Assembly: GCF_905171765.1 (NCBI RefSeq)
Contig: NC_053390.1
Coordinates: forward strand, 136,788,820-136,852,819
Source of the DNA: Bufo bufo
Lineage: Eukaryota; Chordata; Amphibia; Anura; Bufonidae
Reading direction: 5' to 3'
Length of the DNA: 64,000 nt
A program made the position numbers and the translations under genes. The notes beneath the pieces were generated by a model. The model saw nothing but the letters and a program-made list of their open reading frames with translations. It did no database searches and was not told the DNA's origin. This document shows, one piece after another, positions 21,584 through 32,162 of this stretch (within the stretch, counting starts at the first letter, position 1; each line of letters opens with the position of its first letter).

Positions 21584-22392
21584 AGCGAACCTTTCACCAG
21601 GATTTCACCTAATAAACTATTAACAGTACCTTATAGATTATGCTCATTCTGTTTAAATGCATTCTTGTCCCGCTTTCCTGGGATGTATATTGATGAAAAA
21701 AACGACTTATAAAGTTCTTGTCTCCAGCTCCTGCAGTCACGGTGGAAGTCAAGGGGGTAGCCCTTCCCTCACTCCGGGCTGTACCTCCCCTGCCCTAACC
21801 CCTCCTCTAACTAGTGAAACTGACACCCGGCTCAGTCGCCGGGACCGCGCTTGTACTGGCGGCGCATGCGCCGTTGGTCTCAGTAGCAGCGCTATCCCGT
21901 CTAGGCGCGGACTGAAGCGCGATCCTGTGAGTGAATTGCGCATGCGCTGTCCGTCCCCGATGCCTCCCTGTCTTCTGTTCTTCAGGCGCGCGCCTGAATA
22001 GAAGACAGGGAGGCATCGGGGACGGACGGCGCATGCGCAATTCACTCACAGGATCGCGCTTCAGTCCGCGCCTAGACGGGATAGCGCTGCTACTGAGACC
22101 AACGGTGCATGCGCCACCAGTACAAGCGCGGTCCCGGCGACTGAGCCGGGTGTCAGTTTCACTAGTTAGAGGAGGGGTTAGGGCAGGGGAGGTACAGCCC
22201 GGAGTGAGGGAAGGGCTACCCCCTTGACTTCCACCGTGACTGCAGGAGCTGGAGACAAGAACTTTATAAGTCGTTTTTTTCATCAATATACATCCCAGGA
22301 AAGCGGGACAAGAATGCATTTAAACAGAATGAGCATAATCTATAAGGTACTGTTAATAGTTTATTAGGTGAAATCCTGGTGAAAGGTTCGCT
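21584..22392. mobile_element. T2-type MITE: 0.8-kb near-perfect palindrome
   Basis: TTAA at 21580-21583 and 22393-22396. Left and right arms of about 405 bp are almost identical inverses, centred on TTCAGGCGCGCGCCTGAA at 21981-21998. The main visible difference is a 3-base length change beside the centre. Because of this, the same 100-residue peptide is open on both strands, which is an artefact. Three exact GCGCATGCGC sites occur at 21862-21871, 21938-21947 and 22029-22038. The low arm divergence suggests a young insertion or arm homogenisation. Confidence 0.82.
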
Positions 22393-22396
22393 TTAA

Positions 22397-22710
22397 AGTG
22401 ATGTTCCACGTTTCAAGCCAATTTAAAGACAATATTAGGGCACCGGTTAATTCACAGTTCTTTAATATAATCTTCTTATTACAGGCCCTCTGATTCAAGC
22501 ACTTGCTCAACATCCACTTAGGAAAAAGAAATGAGCCAGTCAAATGAGCACAGCTTGCATATTTTACATAGGCTGTTGTATGAGATTATGATTGCAGAAC
22601 ATTGTCATGAAAACAACAACCAGTATTCTGCCCATGTGTCCTGCTGGGCTAGTGCAAGAAAAACTGACGTTCTGCCCGGCATATTTTGTTTCGCTTTATT
22701 CCTTTTCAAT
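22397..22710. other. Unassigned spacer
   Basis: No recognised repeat or gene. It ends in a (TA)n run at 22711-22731, into which the Tc1-like element at 22732 is inserted. Confidence 0.4.
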
Positions 22711-22731
22711 ATATATATATATATATATATA

Positions 22732-23900
22732 CACTGCTCAAAAAAATAAAGGGAACACTTAAACAGCACAATGTAACTCCAAGTCAATCACACTTCTGTG
22801 AAATCAAACTGTCCACTTAGGAAGCAACACTGAGTGACAATCAATTTCACATGCTGTTGTGCAAATGGGATAGACAACAGGTGGAAATTATAGGCAATTA
22901 GCAAGACACCCCCAATAAAGGAGTGGTTCTGCAGGTGGTGACTACAGACCACTTCTCAGTTCCTATGCTTCCTGGCTGATGTTTTGGTCACTTTTGAATG
23001 CTGGCGGTGCTTTCACTCTAGTGGTAGCATGAGACGGAGTCTACAACCCACACAAGTGGCTCAGGTAGTGCAGCTTATACAGGATGGCTTATCAATGCTA
23101 GCTGTGGCAAGAAGGTTTGCTGTGTCTGTCAGCGTAGTGTCCAGAGCATGGAGGCGCTACCAGGAGACAGGCCAGTACATCAGGAGACGTGGAGGAGGCC
23201 GTAGGAGGGCAACAACCCAGCAGCAGGACCGCTACCTCCGCCTGTGTGCAAGGAGGAACAGGAGGAGCACTGCCAGAGCCCTGAAAAATGACCTCCAGCA
23301 GGCCACAAATGTGCATGTGTCTGCTCAAACGGTCAGAAACAGACTCCATGAGGGTGATATGAGGGCCCGACGTCCACAGGTGGGGGTTGTGCTTACAGCC
23401 CAACACCGTGCAGGACGTTTGGCATTTGCCAGAGAACACCAAGATTGGCAAATTCGCCACTGGCGCCCTGTGCTCTTCACAGATGAAAGCAGGTTCACAC
23501 TGAGCACATGTGACAGACGTGACAGAGTCTGGAGACGCCGTAGAGAACATTCTGCTGCCTGCAACATCCTCCAGCATGACCGGTTTGCATTGGGTCAGTA
23601 ATGGTGTGGGGTGGCATTTCTTTGGAGGGCCGCACAGCCCTCCATGTGCTCGCCAGAGATAGCCTGACTGCCATTAGGTACCGAGATGAGATCCTCAGAC
23701 CCCTTGTGAGACCATATGCTGGTGCGGTTGGCCCTGGGTTCCTCCTAATGCAAGACAATGCTAGACCTCATGTGGCTGGAGTGTGTCAGCAGTTCCTGCA
23801 AGACGAAGGCATTGATGCTATGGACTGGTCCGCCCGTTCCCCAGACCTGAATCCAATTGAGCACATCTGGGACATCATGTCTCGCTCTATCCACCAACAG
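22732..23900 (+). mobile_element. Tc1-like transposon, right end missing
   Basis: The left end CACTGCTCAAAAAAATAAAG follows a TA run, and the transposase is on the plus strand. Homology to the expected transposase stops near 23900 (CTCTATCCACCAACAG), after which unrelated sequence starts. The right inverted repeat is absent. Confidence 0.85.
23029..23900 (+). pseudogene. Tc1-like transposase (DD34E), frameshifted and truncated
   Basis: It starts at [20 protein letters not shown] (23029), which fits family starts better than the in-frame Met at 22984. A helix-turn-helix region spans about residues 1-60 and includes [20 protein letters not shown] and a [11 protein letters not shown] linker. 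The catalytic core shows FTDESRF (first Asp), LLMQDNARPH (second Asp) and NPIEHIWD (Glu), with 34 residues between the last two. A one-base-type frameshift at about 23588-23593, at the glycine-rich turn before SVMVWGG, splits the frame. The C-terminus after the Glu is lost with the right end of the element. Inactive. Confidence 0.85.
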
Positions 23901-24705
23901 GCAGACAATTGGATTATACCTCTTTTGCAGGGACTAGGGCAAGCAAGTGAAAAAAAAAAAGGAATCTTTTGCTCGGGTCAGGAGTGGAACAAATATCCCA
24001 GCATTTATGGGAGGGCTGAAAAGCTCTTTAGTTAAACAGCTGAACACAAAGCTCAAAAGGGAATTAACCATTGCAGTGCTACAGGGAGAGGTTCAATCAA
24101 TAAACACTAATACACACACAGAAAGAGACCCAGTTGTCAATTTATTTCTAGTAGGAACAGAGGAACGGCACAACATATAGTCTGTGAGACAATGGGGCAG
24201 GTTTATGGAACTTATGAAACACATCATATCTGCAGCATAATTTGCAAGCTTTTGCAGTTCTTAACAATTATAGCTGGTGTAGATTTAAATTTCTTGTGCC
24301 TGTGCCTCTTTATAAATGTGGAGCATCTTACTCCAGTGGACTTTTTATAAAGACTGGGGTAAGTCAGAAAATGGCGACGAAAAAAAAATGTATGTTTTTT
24401 CAAAACGCAAGAAAAACTATACATATGTGGTATCAGCGGATTCGAACTGACCTGGATAATGAATAGCAGTAATGCCATAACCCCACCCCCCTCCCCCCGT
24501 AAATCTGTGGCAGAATTGCTTTTTTTTCCAATTCCACCCTGTTTTAAAAAAATGTCCCACTACATCCTATGGCAATATAAAGTACAACTTATCCCACAAA
24601 AAACAAGCCCTCATATAGCTATGTTAAAAAAAGATATGGCTCTGGGAAGATAGGGAGCAAAAAAAGGAAAACGTAAAAACTGAAAATTCCCTAATAAGAG
24701 AAGGG
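23901..24705. other. Unassigned sequence replacing the Tc1 right end
   Basis: Contains an A11 run at 23950-23960 and then an 60-70 codon open stretch (GTNIPAFMGGLKSSLVKQLN) that I do not recognise; it may be an old retroelement fragment. No boundaries found. Confidence 0.35.
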
Positions 24706-24781
24706 TTAAAGGGGTTGTGCCACATTGGGTAGAGGAGGAGGGTTCCCTACTGGGCAGACCTTGTGAACATAAGCATACTTA

Positions 24782-25251
24782 GGCTACTTTCACACTGGTG
24801 TTTTGGCTTTACGTTTGTGAGATCCGTCATGGGATCTCACAAGCGGTCCAAAATGGATCAGTTTGGCCCTAATGCATTCTGAATGGAAAAGGATCCGCTC
24901 AGAATGCATCAGTTTGCCTTTGTTCCATCTCCATTCCGCTCTGGAGGCGGACACCAAAACGCTGAAAACAGCGTTTTGGTGTCCGTCTGACGAAACTGAG
25001 CCAAAGGGATCGGTTCTGACACACAATGTAAGTCAATTTACAACGGATCCATTTTCTCTGACACAATCTTGCACAATAGAAAACGGATCCGTCCTCCATT
25101 GACTTTAAATGGTGTTCATGACGGATCCGTCTTGGCTATGTTAAAGATAATACAAACGTTCTGAACGTATGCAGATGGTTGTATTATCTGAACGGCTCCA
25201 TCTGTGCAGATCCATGACAGATCCGCACCAAATGCGAGTGTGAAAGTAGCC
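24782..25251. mobile_element. Harbinger-like MITE, GGCTACTTTCACAC family
   Basis: TTA at 24779-24781, CTA at 25252-25254. Ends are GGCTACTTTCACACTGGTG and GCGAGTGTGAAAGTAGCC. The uninterrupted right arm of the surrounding T2 palindrome reads GCATACTTACCTGC on the complement, which shows that a single TTA was duplicated on insertion (one copy has since mutated to CTA). Confidence 0.8.
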
Positions 25252-25316
25252 CTACCTGCTTCCCAGCGCTGTCTCCTACTCTCTTCGGCCTCGGCTGCTC
25301 CACTGAGCTCACTGTA

Positions 25317-26226
25317 CAGTCGTGGCCAAAAGTTTTGAGAATGACACAAATATTAGTTTTCACAAAGTTTGCTGCTAAACTGCTTTTAGATCTTTGTTTC
25401 AGTTGTTTCTGTGATGTAGTGAAATATAATTACACGCACTTCATACGTTTCAAAGGCTTTTATCGACAATTACATGACATTTATGCAGAGTCAGTATTTG
25501 CAGTGTTGGCCCTTCTTTTTCAGGACCTCTGCAATTCGACTGGGCATGCTCTCAATCAACTTCTGGGCCAACTCCTGACTGATAGCAACCCATTCTTTCA
25601 TAATCACTTCTTGAAGTTTGTCAGAATTAGTGGGTTTTTGTTTGCCCACCCGCCTCTTGAGGATTGACCACAAGTTCTCAATTAAGATCTGGGGAGTTTC
25701 CAGGCCATGGACCCAAAATGTCAACGTTTTGGTCCCCGAGCCACTTAGTTATCACTTTTGCCTTATGGCACGGTGCTCCATCGTGCTGGAAAATGCATTG
25801 TTCTTCACCAAACTGTTGTTGGATTGTTGGAAGAAGTTGCTGTTGGAGGGTGTTTTGGTACCATTCTTTATTCATGGCTGTGTTTTTGGGCAAAATTGTG
25901 AGTGAGCCCACTCCCTTGGATGAGAAGCAACCCCACACATGAATGGTCTCAGGATGCTTTACTGTTGGCATGACACAGGACTGATGGTAGCACTCACCTT
26001 TTCTTCTCTGGACAAGCCTTTTTCCAGATGCCCCAAACCATCGGAAAGAGGCTTCATCGGAGAATGTGACTTTGCCCCAGTCCTCAGCAAAGAAGGACTA
26101 TGCAATTCATCTGATCACTCTTCATAACATTCTGGAGTATATGCAAATTGCTATTATAAAAACTTAAGCAGCAACTTTTCCAATTTCCAATATTTATGTA
26201 ATTCTCTAAACTTTTGGCCACGACTG
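25317..26226 (-). mobile_element. Tc1-like element, internally deleted copy (DD35E type)
   Basis: 910 bp, TA at 25315-25316 and 26227-26228, with the same terminal repeats as 9317-10874. The C-terminal transposase half survives in two frames (25491-25724 and 25678-25971) because 5 bases are missing near 25680 relative to the other copy. The N-terminal half is gone: the copy jumps at about 26085-26090 from catalytic-core sequence to right-end sequence, removing about 640 bp present in the other copy. Confidence 0.9.
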
Positions 26227-26549
26227 TATGTAAACCTCCTGTTTGATGCCACTACAGCCACATACTGGCCACAGCGGTGACCTGCTCCCCTGGTACTACA
26301 TGACCATTTGTCAAGATGAAAAGGGAGCAGGTCTCCACTGCGGACAGCAGTTTGCTGCAGAGACATCAACAGTAAGTTATATCCACAGAGTCACATCCAG
26401 GAAGTTACATCTGCGGAGCCCAGTGTAACGGCCAAAGCTAGGGAGCATAGAAGCCAGTGTCGGGAAGCAGGTAAGTATGCTTCTCTTTGCAGGTCTGCAC
26501 AGGAAACCCGGAAACCCCCTTCCCTCCCAAAAGTGCACAACCCCTTTAA

Positions 26550-27404
26550 GTCAAAGGGAGCAATAATGTATATATACAGCACCCCTCCCCCCCGCCCTTC
26601 CTTGTCGTAGCTGCTAGGAGCCTATGCATAAGCTCAGTAGATCTCATTTCTCAATAAGCAAATACTGTATGAGATATAGAGAGACAAAGGTGGACGAGAC
26701 TTGACGGTTGTCAAATTACTTGAAGATGATGTTGTTGCTAGAAAAAAAATACATAAGTGCTGCCCATTAATGAACATGAATAGTTATTATCATTAGCTCC
26801 CTAATGTCCCACAGAGATAATATAGCATTTATGACTATCTAGACGCCTAGTGAAGGGGCCCCAGAGAATTGATTATAATGGCCTGACCCAACAAAAAATC
26901 TGCAATACTGCCCGAAAAAGGGGAAGAACATTGAAACAACTAGAATGTGCTAAAACAATATAGCCATATATAAGCATAAAGCACAGGGTTTCCCACATCT
27001 GAAAGTGATCCTGATGTTGTGCTCAGAAGATCAGTCAGTGTGTAACCAGAGATGGAGGATTACACAATATCTGCATGCATCTGCTTAAATGTCACTGTGG
27101 GTGTAAACAAGTCCCAGAACGAATAGACCTAAATCACCAGTAATTCCAGCTACATTCCCCCAGCAACAGTACAGCCGCAGCCAATGAGCGCTCCCCCCTG
27201 CACAGCACAGTGCACTTCAGTTTAGGAACTTCCTGTTTACAGTCTGGGAAGTTCAGCAGATTCATGACACCAGACGTCAGGACGGAGCAGAAGACACTTG
27301 TAAACATGTCTGATGTGTGTGAGATGAGGATATGAGTAAAGAGCAAATGACGGCTGAGATTTTAGAATAATCTCCCCATGCAATGAAAAATATCTACACT
27401 AGAC
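26550..27404. other. Unassigned intronic sequence
   Basis: No recognised repeat boundary, gene or RNA. A stretch of CCCCTCCCCCCCGCCC occurs at 26581-26597. Confidence 0.45.
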
Positions 27405-27407
27405 TTA

Positions 27408-27696
27408 GGCCTCATGCACACGACCGTTGTTTGGGTCCGCATCCGAGCCGATGCGGACCCATTCACTTCAATGGGGACACAAAAGATGCGGACAGCACTC
27501 CGTGTGCTGTCCGCATCCGTGGCTCCGTTCCGCGGCCTTGCTAAAAAAATATAACATGTCCTATTCTTGTCCGCGCTTATATTGCCGGCGCCCGTTCCGT
27601 TCCGCAAATTGCGGAAGGCAACATGGGCGGCTTCCGTTTTTTGGGGATCCGTGGTTTGCGGACCGCAAAAAACTGCACGGTTGTGTGCATGAGGCC
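27408..27696. mobile_element. PIF/Harbinger-type MITE, CATGCACACGACCG family
   Basis: TTA at 27405-27407 and 27697-27699, a clean three-base target. Left GGCCTCATGCACACGACCG, right CGGTTGTGTGCATGAGGCC. The interior is closely related to 4592-4884, with GTCCGCATCCGAGCC and TTCACTTCAATGGGG. Confidence 0.8.
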
Positions 27697-27721
27697 TTAG
27701 AGTAACCACACTCTTCAATAA

Positions 27722-27997
27722 ACTTTTGATATGTAATAGTTATATATGGTTGTGGATCGACGGGGGTCCTAGTGCTAAGACCCTTGCCGATCACCTTGGA
27801 AAAACTCAACTGAATGCTGTCTGTCCTCACTGCTGAGGATCGACTGAAGACAACCTCATAGGATTTCTATTGAGCCATCTTCAGCAGCGATGAAAGATTT
27901 AACTCAGCTGAGTGCTTCAACTCTTGGTTTAGACGATCAGCAGGATTCTTAGCACTAGGACCCCCACCAATCAAAACCCTTGATATGTAATGTCCTA
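27722..27997. mobile_element. Palindromic MITE fragment
   Basis: The segments GGGGGTCCTAGTGCTAAGAC (27762) and TTAGCACTAGGACCCCCACC (27950) are inverse copies, each next to a TTGATATGTAAT motif. A related segment with TTGATATGTCAC is at 63505-63645. Ends not defined. Confidence 0.5.
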
Positions 27998-28031
27998 AAT
28001 ACTATACCATGAGTATGAGGATCACTATTAA

Positions 28032-28200
28032 AGGGGTTTTCTCATCAGAGACTGCTCCATTCAGATTAGCTAGTTTTGCCCGGAGAGGCCACAGCCAGGC
28101 AGATGTCTTCTGCAGTGGAAAGGTAGTATTACCTGGCAGCCATCTAGACCCCCTGTCTATGATGTAATATGCCCTAATAGTTCTTCTTAAGACAACTCCT
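28032..28200. mobile_element. Small T2/Kolobok-type MITE
   Basis: TTAA at 28028-28031 and 28201-28204, with ends AGGGGTTTTCTC and the inverse of AAGACAACTCCT. The right TTAA is immediately followed by AAGGGTTGTCCAGC, the start of a second T2-like end. Confidence 0.55.
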
Positions 28201-28204
28201 TTAA

Positions 28205-28470
28205 AAGGGTTGTCCAGCTTCAACAGTGCACTAATTTGCTCCAGTCCATCTCCTTCTGGTCCCGTTTTGTGTAAACTTATCAACAAGGCCACTTGTGCTG
28301 CAATGGCCAGTCAGTCGCCTCAGTGGTGATGTGTCCCCAAGCCAGTCCTGACCCAGCAGTGGCGTGCTGCTAGGGACACATCACCACTGAGACCAGTGAT
28401 CGGCTGCAGAAGCACCTGTGATCCGGTCCAGAAGTTTATAGGCCAAGTTCTAGAAGGATCCAGATCCTTG
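28205..28470. mobile_element. T2-like MITE fragment with internal hairpin
   Basis: Begins AAGGGTTGTCCAGCTTC. CAGTGGTGATGTGTCCC at 28321 pairs with GGGACACATCACCACTG at 28373. No matching right end found. Confidence 0.45.
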
Positions 28471-30432
28471 GTACTAGGTCTAATCAACCTCATAGTTAGA
28501 GGTATCAGCTGTGCCAGGATGGTCACTTTTACGGAACTTCTTGTATTAATGCAAAGCTACCTGCACACGTTACAGATTACATGCGTTTTTTTTTCTGCAC
28601 AGATTGTTGTGCGGAAAAACATGAGCGTAATACAGTACCAGAGAAGTAAAGGAGATCGGACAAATCTCATGTACACTTAGTTTTTTTCCTATGGAAATTG
28701 ACCTCCCATGCGGATATTGAAATCCACAGAATGTCAATTGTTTGTTACAATGAGAATGGGGCAAGACAGCATTTAAATCTGCCCTGAGGATATCCATAGT
28801 GCAATATGTATCCTGATTACCACACCACATGGTTTGGCAACTATTTTCATAGGAGTGAGCATGTTTATTAGTATGAGACTTATTTGATAAATCATTCCTA
28901 AAGTGTTAAAAAGTAGAGCCATATCCTATGAATGTGCACACACCCTAAGTGTTACCTAACGTAGTCCGTAAGCGTAAAGAAATGCGGGATAATTTGTGTG
29001 AAGAATTAATTTCTGCTACCAGAATGTGGGTTTGATATTCACATAAGGTAACCTGACCCTGATATCAGCTGGACCATGTGCTATACTATCTGTTGTTTAA
29101 ATCTTTGCCATGACCACCACTGTCCTGCCAAATGTCATGCTATTAATGTGCCTATCATGCTCTCATATTAAAAATCTTGAATGTCATTCTAGGACAACCC
29201 TCACTGAGCTATGCCCACCACATGGCATTGCCACCTGAATATATCTGAGAGCTCAGGCTTCTTTTACTGGAATGTTTACAGGAGCAAGGAACATAAATCT
29301 TCCACTTGTCTATGTGCATGTCATCCACATCTGGTCATCTACAAAGTCGCCAGCCCATGACTAACAATTCTGCCTATTTAAACAGTGTATTACATCCCAG
29401 TCCATATTACTGAATTAATATACACATTTGATGTCCTGTGGAAGCTATAGTGGTGATGAGTATAGGTTATTTTCTAACCTATTTTCTCCTTCTGGCTACA
29501 ATTTTTACCATCTCAGAAAACCCCTCCAGCACCTCAACAGAAGAGGACAACTCACGGGCCAATACTGTTGTGTACCCTATTTTATGAAGGAATGATCTAA
29601 TGTTGGATAGGCGTGTTTGGACATAGACATGACTGTTTGCAGAGGTGTAACTTGAAGGTCATAGTTTCCAGTTCCAAAGTTGTACCTGGGCTCACCACCT
29701 AACCCCTGAGAAATCATGGTGTATAGGATGTAAACACCATAAATACAATCCCTGCCAGGAAAGTACTGCACATAAAATCAGATCAGCAAGTGCACATTGT
29801 ACATTGTCACAGTGGTCCTTTACTTGCCTTTTCGGTTGAAGTGAATTCCCTTCAGGTCCAGAGATGTTCTCTTATGTTCCTCAGTTAATTATATTGTATG
29901 GCTTTAATAAAGGCAGAGCATAAAATACACAATGCTCCGAAGGAACTATCGAGCCTTGAAATCTGCTTGTTGTGTCATACCATTGCTATATATTTCCTAA
30001 TGCATCTTGCAATTGTCCCAAGTGGAATATTTCTTATCAAAAGTGAGCCACCCCATCTATGAGTCTGACGTTAAAACTGTTGGCGGCCTTTTTAACTAAA
30101 GGGTGACCTTATAGTATATAGCTGTGTTGAGCCCAAAAGAGTGAAGTCACTCTTCGCTGAAGTCTTCTGCTCTGGCTACTAGAGCAAGGGATCCCTCTCT
30201 GTGATTCCCATACCATATGGCAAATAATGCCCAGGGGATAGAAAAAGGCGCTCATAGGGTGAGTATGTTCAATAGGTGGATAATCCACAGGAAGAATTGG
30301 TTTGCTCACCTATTTTGGTTGCACCTATTGGGCGCAACCACAATGAAGGCTCGTCCAAACACCTTGGACAGGAGCCACCCCACCACTTTGGTGTGAAGTA
30401 CAAATGGAAGGATGCTTGACCTTATCAGTCTA
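28471..30432. other. Long unassigned interval, partly between two 34-bp direct repeats
   Basis: No gene or known repeat recognised. A 34-bp sequence at 29021-29054 recurs with one mismatch at 30433-30466, enclosing 1,378 bp. Confidence 0.4.
29021..29054 (+). repeat. 34-bp direct repeat, first copy
   Basis: Contains AGAATGTGGGTTTGATATTC; the partner at 30433-30466 differs by one base (C for G at the 14th position). Confidence 0.85.
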
Positions 30433-30466
30433 AGAATGTGGGTTTCATATTCACATAAGGTAACCT
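30433..30466 (+). repeat. 34-bp direct repeat, second copy
   Basis: Partner of 29021-29054. It lies about 40 bp to the left of the hammerhead-like motif on the other strand. Confidence 0.85.
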
Positions 30467-30504
30467 TACACAACTGGGTATTTCACAATATTTAGTTTAT
30501 TAGT

Positions 30505-30547
30505 AGACAACGCGTTTCGGGGTACTTCTGACCCCTTTATCAAGTCT
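30505..30547 (-). ncRNA. Degenerate hammerhead-ribozyme-like motif (predicted inactive)
   Basis: Read on the minus strand: stem I AGAC (30544-30547), core TTGATAA (30537-30543) in place of CUGAUGA, stem II GGGGT/ACCCC, then GAAA (30515-30518). The short ACGCGT stem III follows (30510-30515), then a T at the expected cleavage position (30509) and stem I return GTCT (30505-30508). All helices are present, but C3 and G8 of the core are changed, which should abolish cleavage. The order matches type I hammerheads with very short stem III. This was found by eye, not by a covariance model. Confidence 0.45.
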
Positions 30548-30970
30548 TGTACGTACCAGAGGTTATGTTGATTGATGTAACACCTGGTTTGAGTGGCATG
30601 GCTGGTGTGTCAGCAGCACGTGGAGGATGCCGACCAACCCATACCATATGGACAGGGGTTGTCCACTTGCATGAAACTGGTAGCATACAGCTCAACCTCA
30701 CTGGTTCCAGTGCTCTTTTTATATTTTGTCTTCCCTCCCCACTTCTCCCACAATTAGGGTCGTTACTTTCGGCAGCTGATACTAGTAAGTTGCACAGTAA
30801 ACTGGATATACAATTGATCCCATCTAGGCTGACTGACAGGATCATTGCATACTACATCCTCATCGTACGGCTCTATATCCATTCGGTGGAGGGAACTTAT
30901 CCCCTGTGTAATATAATTAAATGAGCCTAAGTACGTCATTGTATTGAAAATGATCAGAAAACAATAATTA
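30548..30970. other. Unassigned intronic sequence
   Basis: Probably part of the element bearing the hammerhead-like motif, but no ends were identified. Confidence 0.35.
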
Positions 30971-30973
30971 TAA

Positions 30974-31267
30974 GGCCTTATAAAGTATTTTTTCACGGTC
31001 CGCAAAACGGGGTTCCGTTGTTCCGTGATCCGTTTCCGTTTTTGTTTCCGTGTGTCTTCCTTGATTTTTGGAGGATCACCAGACATGAAGGAAAGTGGAA
31101 AAAAATCTAAGTCAAGTTTGCCTTGCAAATGATAGGAAAAAAACAGACGCAGATGACAATCTTGTGTGCCTCCGTGTTTTTTCACGGACCCATTGACTTG
31201 AATGGGTCCGCGAACCGTTGTCCGTGAAAAAAGGTCATATTTTGACAATGGTCGTGTGCATGAGGCC
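30974..31267. mobile_element. Harbinger-like MITE, CATGCACACGACC family
   Basis: TAA at 30971-30973 and 31268-31270. The right end GGTCGTGTGCATGAGGCC is well preserved. The left end is degraded (GGCCTTATAAAGTATTTT) but regains family sequence at CACGGTCCGCAAAACGG. The interior has CATTGACTTGAATGGGTCCG. Confidence 0.62.
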
Positions 31268-31270
31268 TAA

Positions 31271-32159
31271 GGCCCCTTTCACACGAGCGAGTATTCTGCG
31301 CGGATGCGATGCGGGAGGTGAACGCATTGCACCCGCACTGAAAACCGACCCATTCATTTCTATGGGGCTGTTCACATGAGCGGTGATTTTCACGCATCAC
31401 TTGTGCGTTGCGTGAAAATCGCTCCTCTTTGTGCGTTTTTCACGTAACGCAGGCCCCATAGAAATGAATGGGGTTGCGTGAAAATCGCAAGCAAGTGCGG
31501 ATGCGGTGCGATTTTCACGCACGGTTGCTAGGAGACGATCGGGATGGAGACCCGATCATTATTATTTTCCCTTATAACATGGTTATAAGGGAAAATAATA
31601 GCATTCCGAATACAGAATGCATAGTAAAACATCGCTGGAGGGGTTAAAAAAATAAATAAAAATTATTTAACTCACCTTAGTCCACTTGACCGCATAGCCG
31701 GCATCTCCTTCTGGCTTCATCTGATCTCTGTGCAGCAACAGGACCTTTGGTGACGTCATTCCGGTCATCACATGATCCATCACATGATCTTTTACCATGG
31801 TGATGGATCATGTGATGACCGGAATGACGTCACCAAAGGTCCTGTTGCTGCACAGAGATCAGATGAAGCCAGAAGGAGATGCCGGGCCGCGAACAAGTGG
31901 ACTAAGGTGAGTTAAAAAAATTCAGAATGCTATTATTTTCCCTTATAACCATGTTATAAGGGAAAATAATACTATTTACAGAACACCGATCCCAAGCCCG
32001 AACTTCTGTGAAGAAGTTCGGGTTTGGGTACCAAACACGCGCAATTTTTCTCACGCGAGTGCAAAACACATTACAATGTTTTGCACTCGTGCGGAAAAAT
32101 CGTGGGTGTTCCCGTAACGCACCCGCACATTTTCCCGCGACGCCCGTGTGAAAGGGGCC
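31271..32159. mobile_element. Large palindromic Harbinger-like MITE (relative of 14158-15436)
   Basis: TAA at 31268-31270 and 32160-32162. Left GGCCCCTTTCACACGAGCG, right CGCCCGTGTGAAAGGGGCC. It has a central palindrome near 31795 (ATGATCCATCACATGATC region) with CRE octamers TGACGTCA at 31751-31758 and 31825-31832. Unlike 14158-15436, no T2 element sits in its right arm after GGTGAGTTAA. Confidence 0.78.
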
Positions 32160-32162
32160 TAA

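Larger units (their letters stand above)
24710..26545. mobile_element. T2/Kolobok-type MITE with two nested insertions
   Basis: TTAA at 24706-24709 and 26546-26549. Ends are AGGGGTTGTGCCACATTGGG and the inverse of GTGCACAACCCC. Its arms, for example GCATACTTACCTGCTTCCC on the complement of the right arm, are interrupted on the left by a Harbinger-like MITE (24782-25251) and then by a Tc1-like element (25317-26226). Confidence 0.75.

Noticed and set aside
21657..22319. 114- and 170-residue ORFs on opposite strands with the same sequence
   Set aside because: They are mirror images from the arms of the palindromic T2 MITE, with no homology to a known protein.
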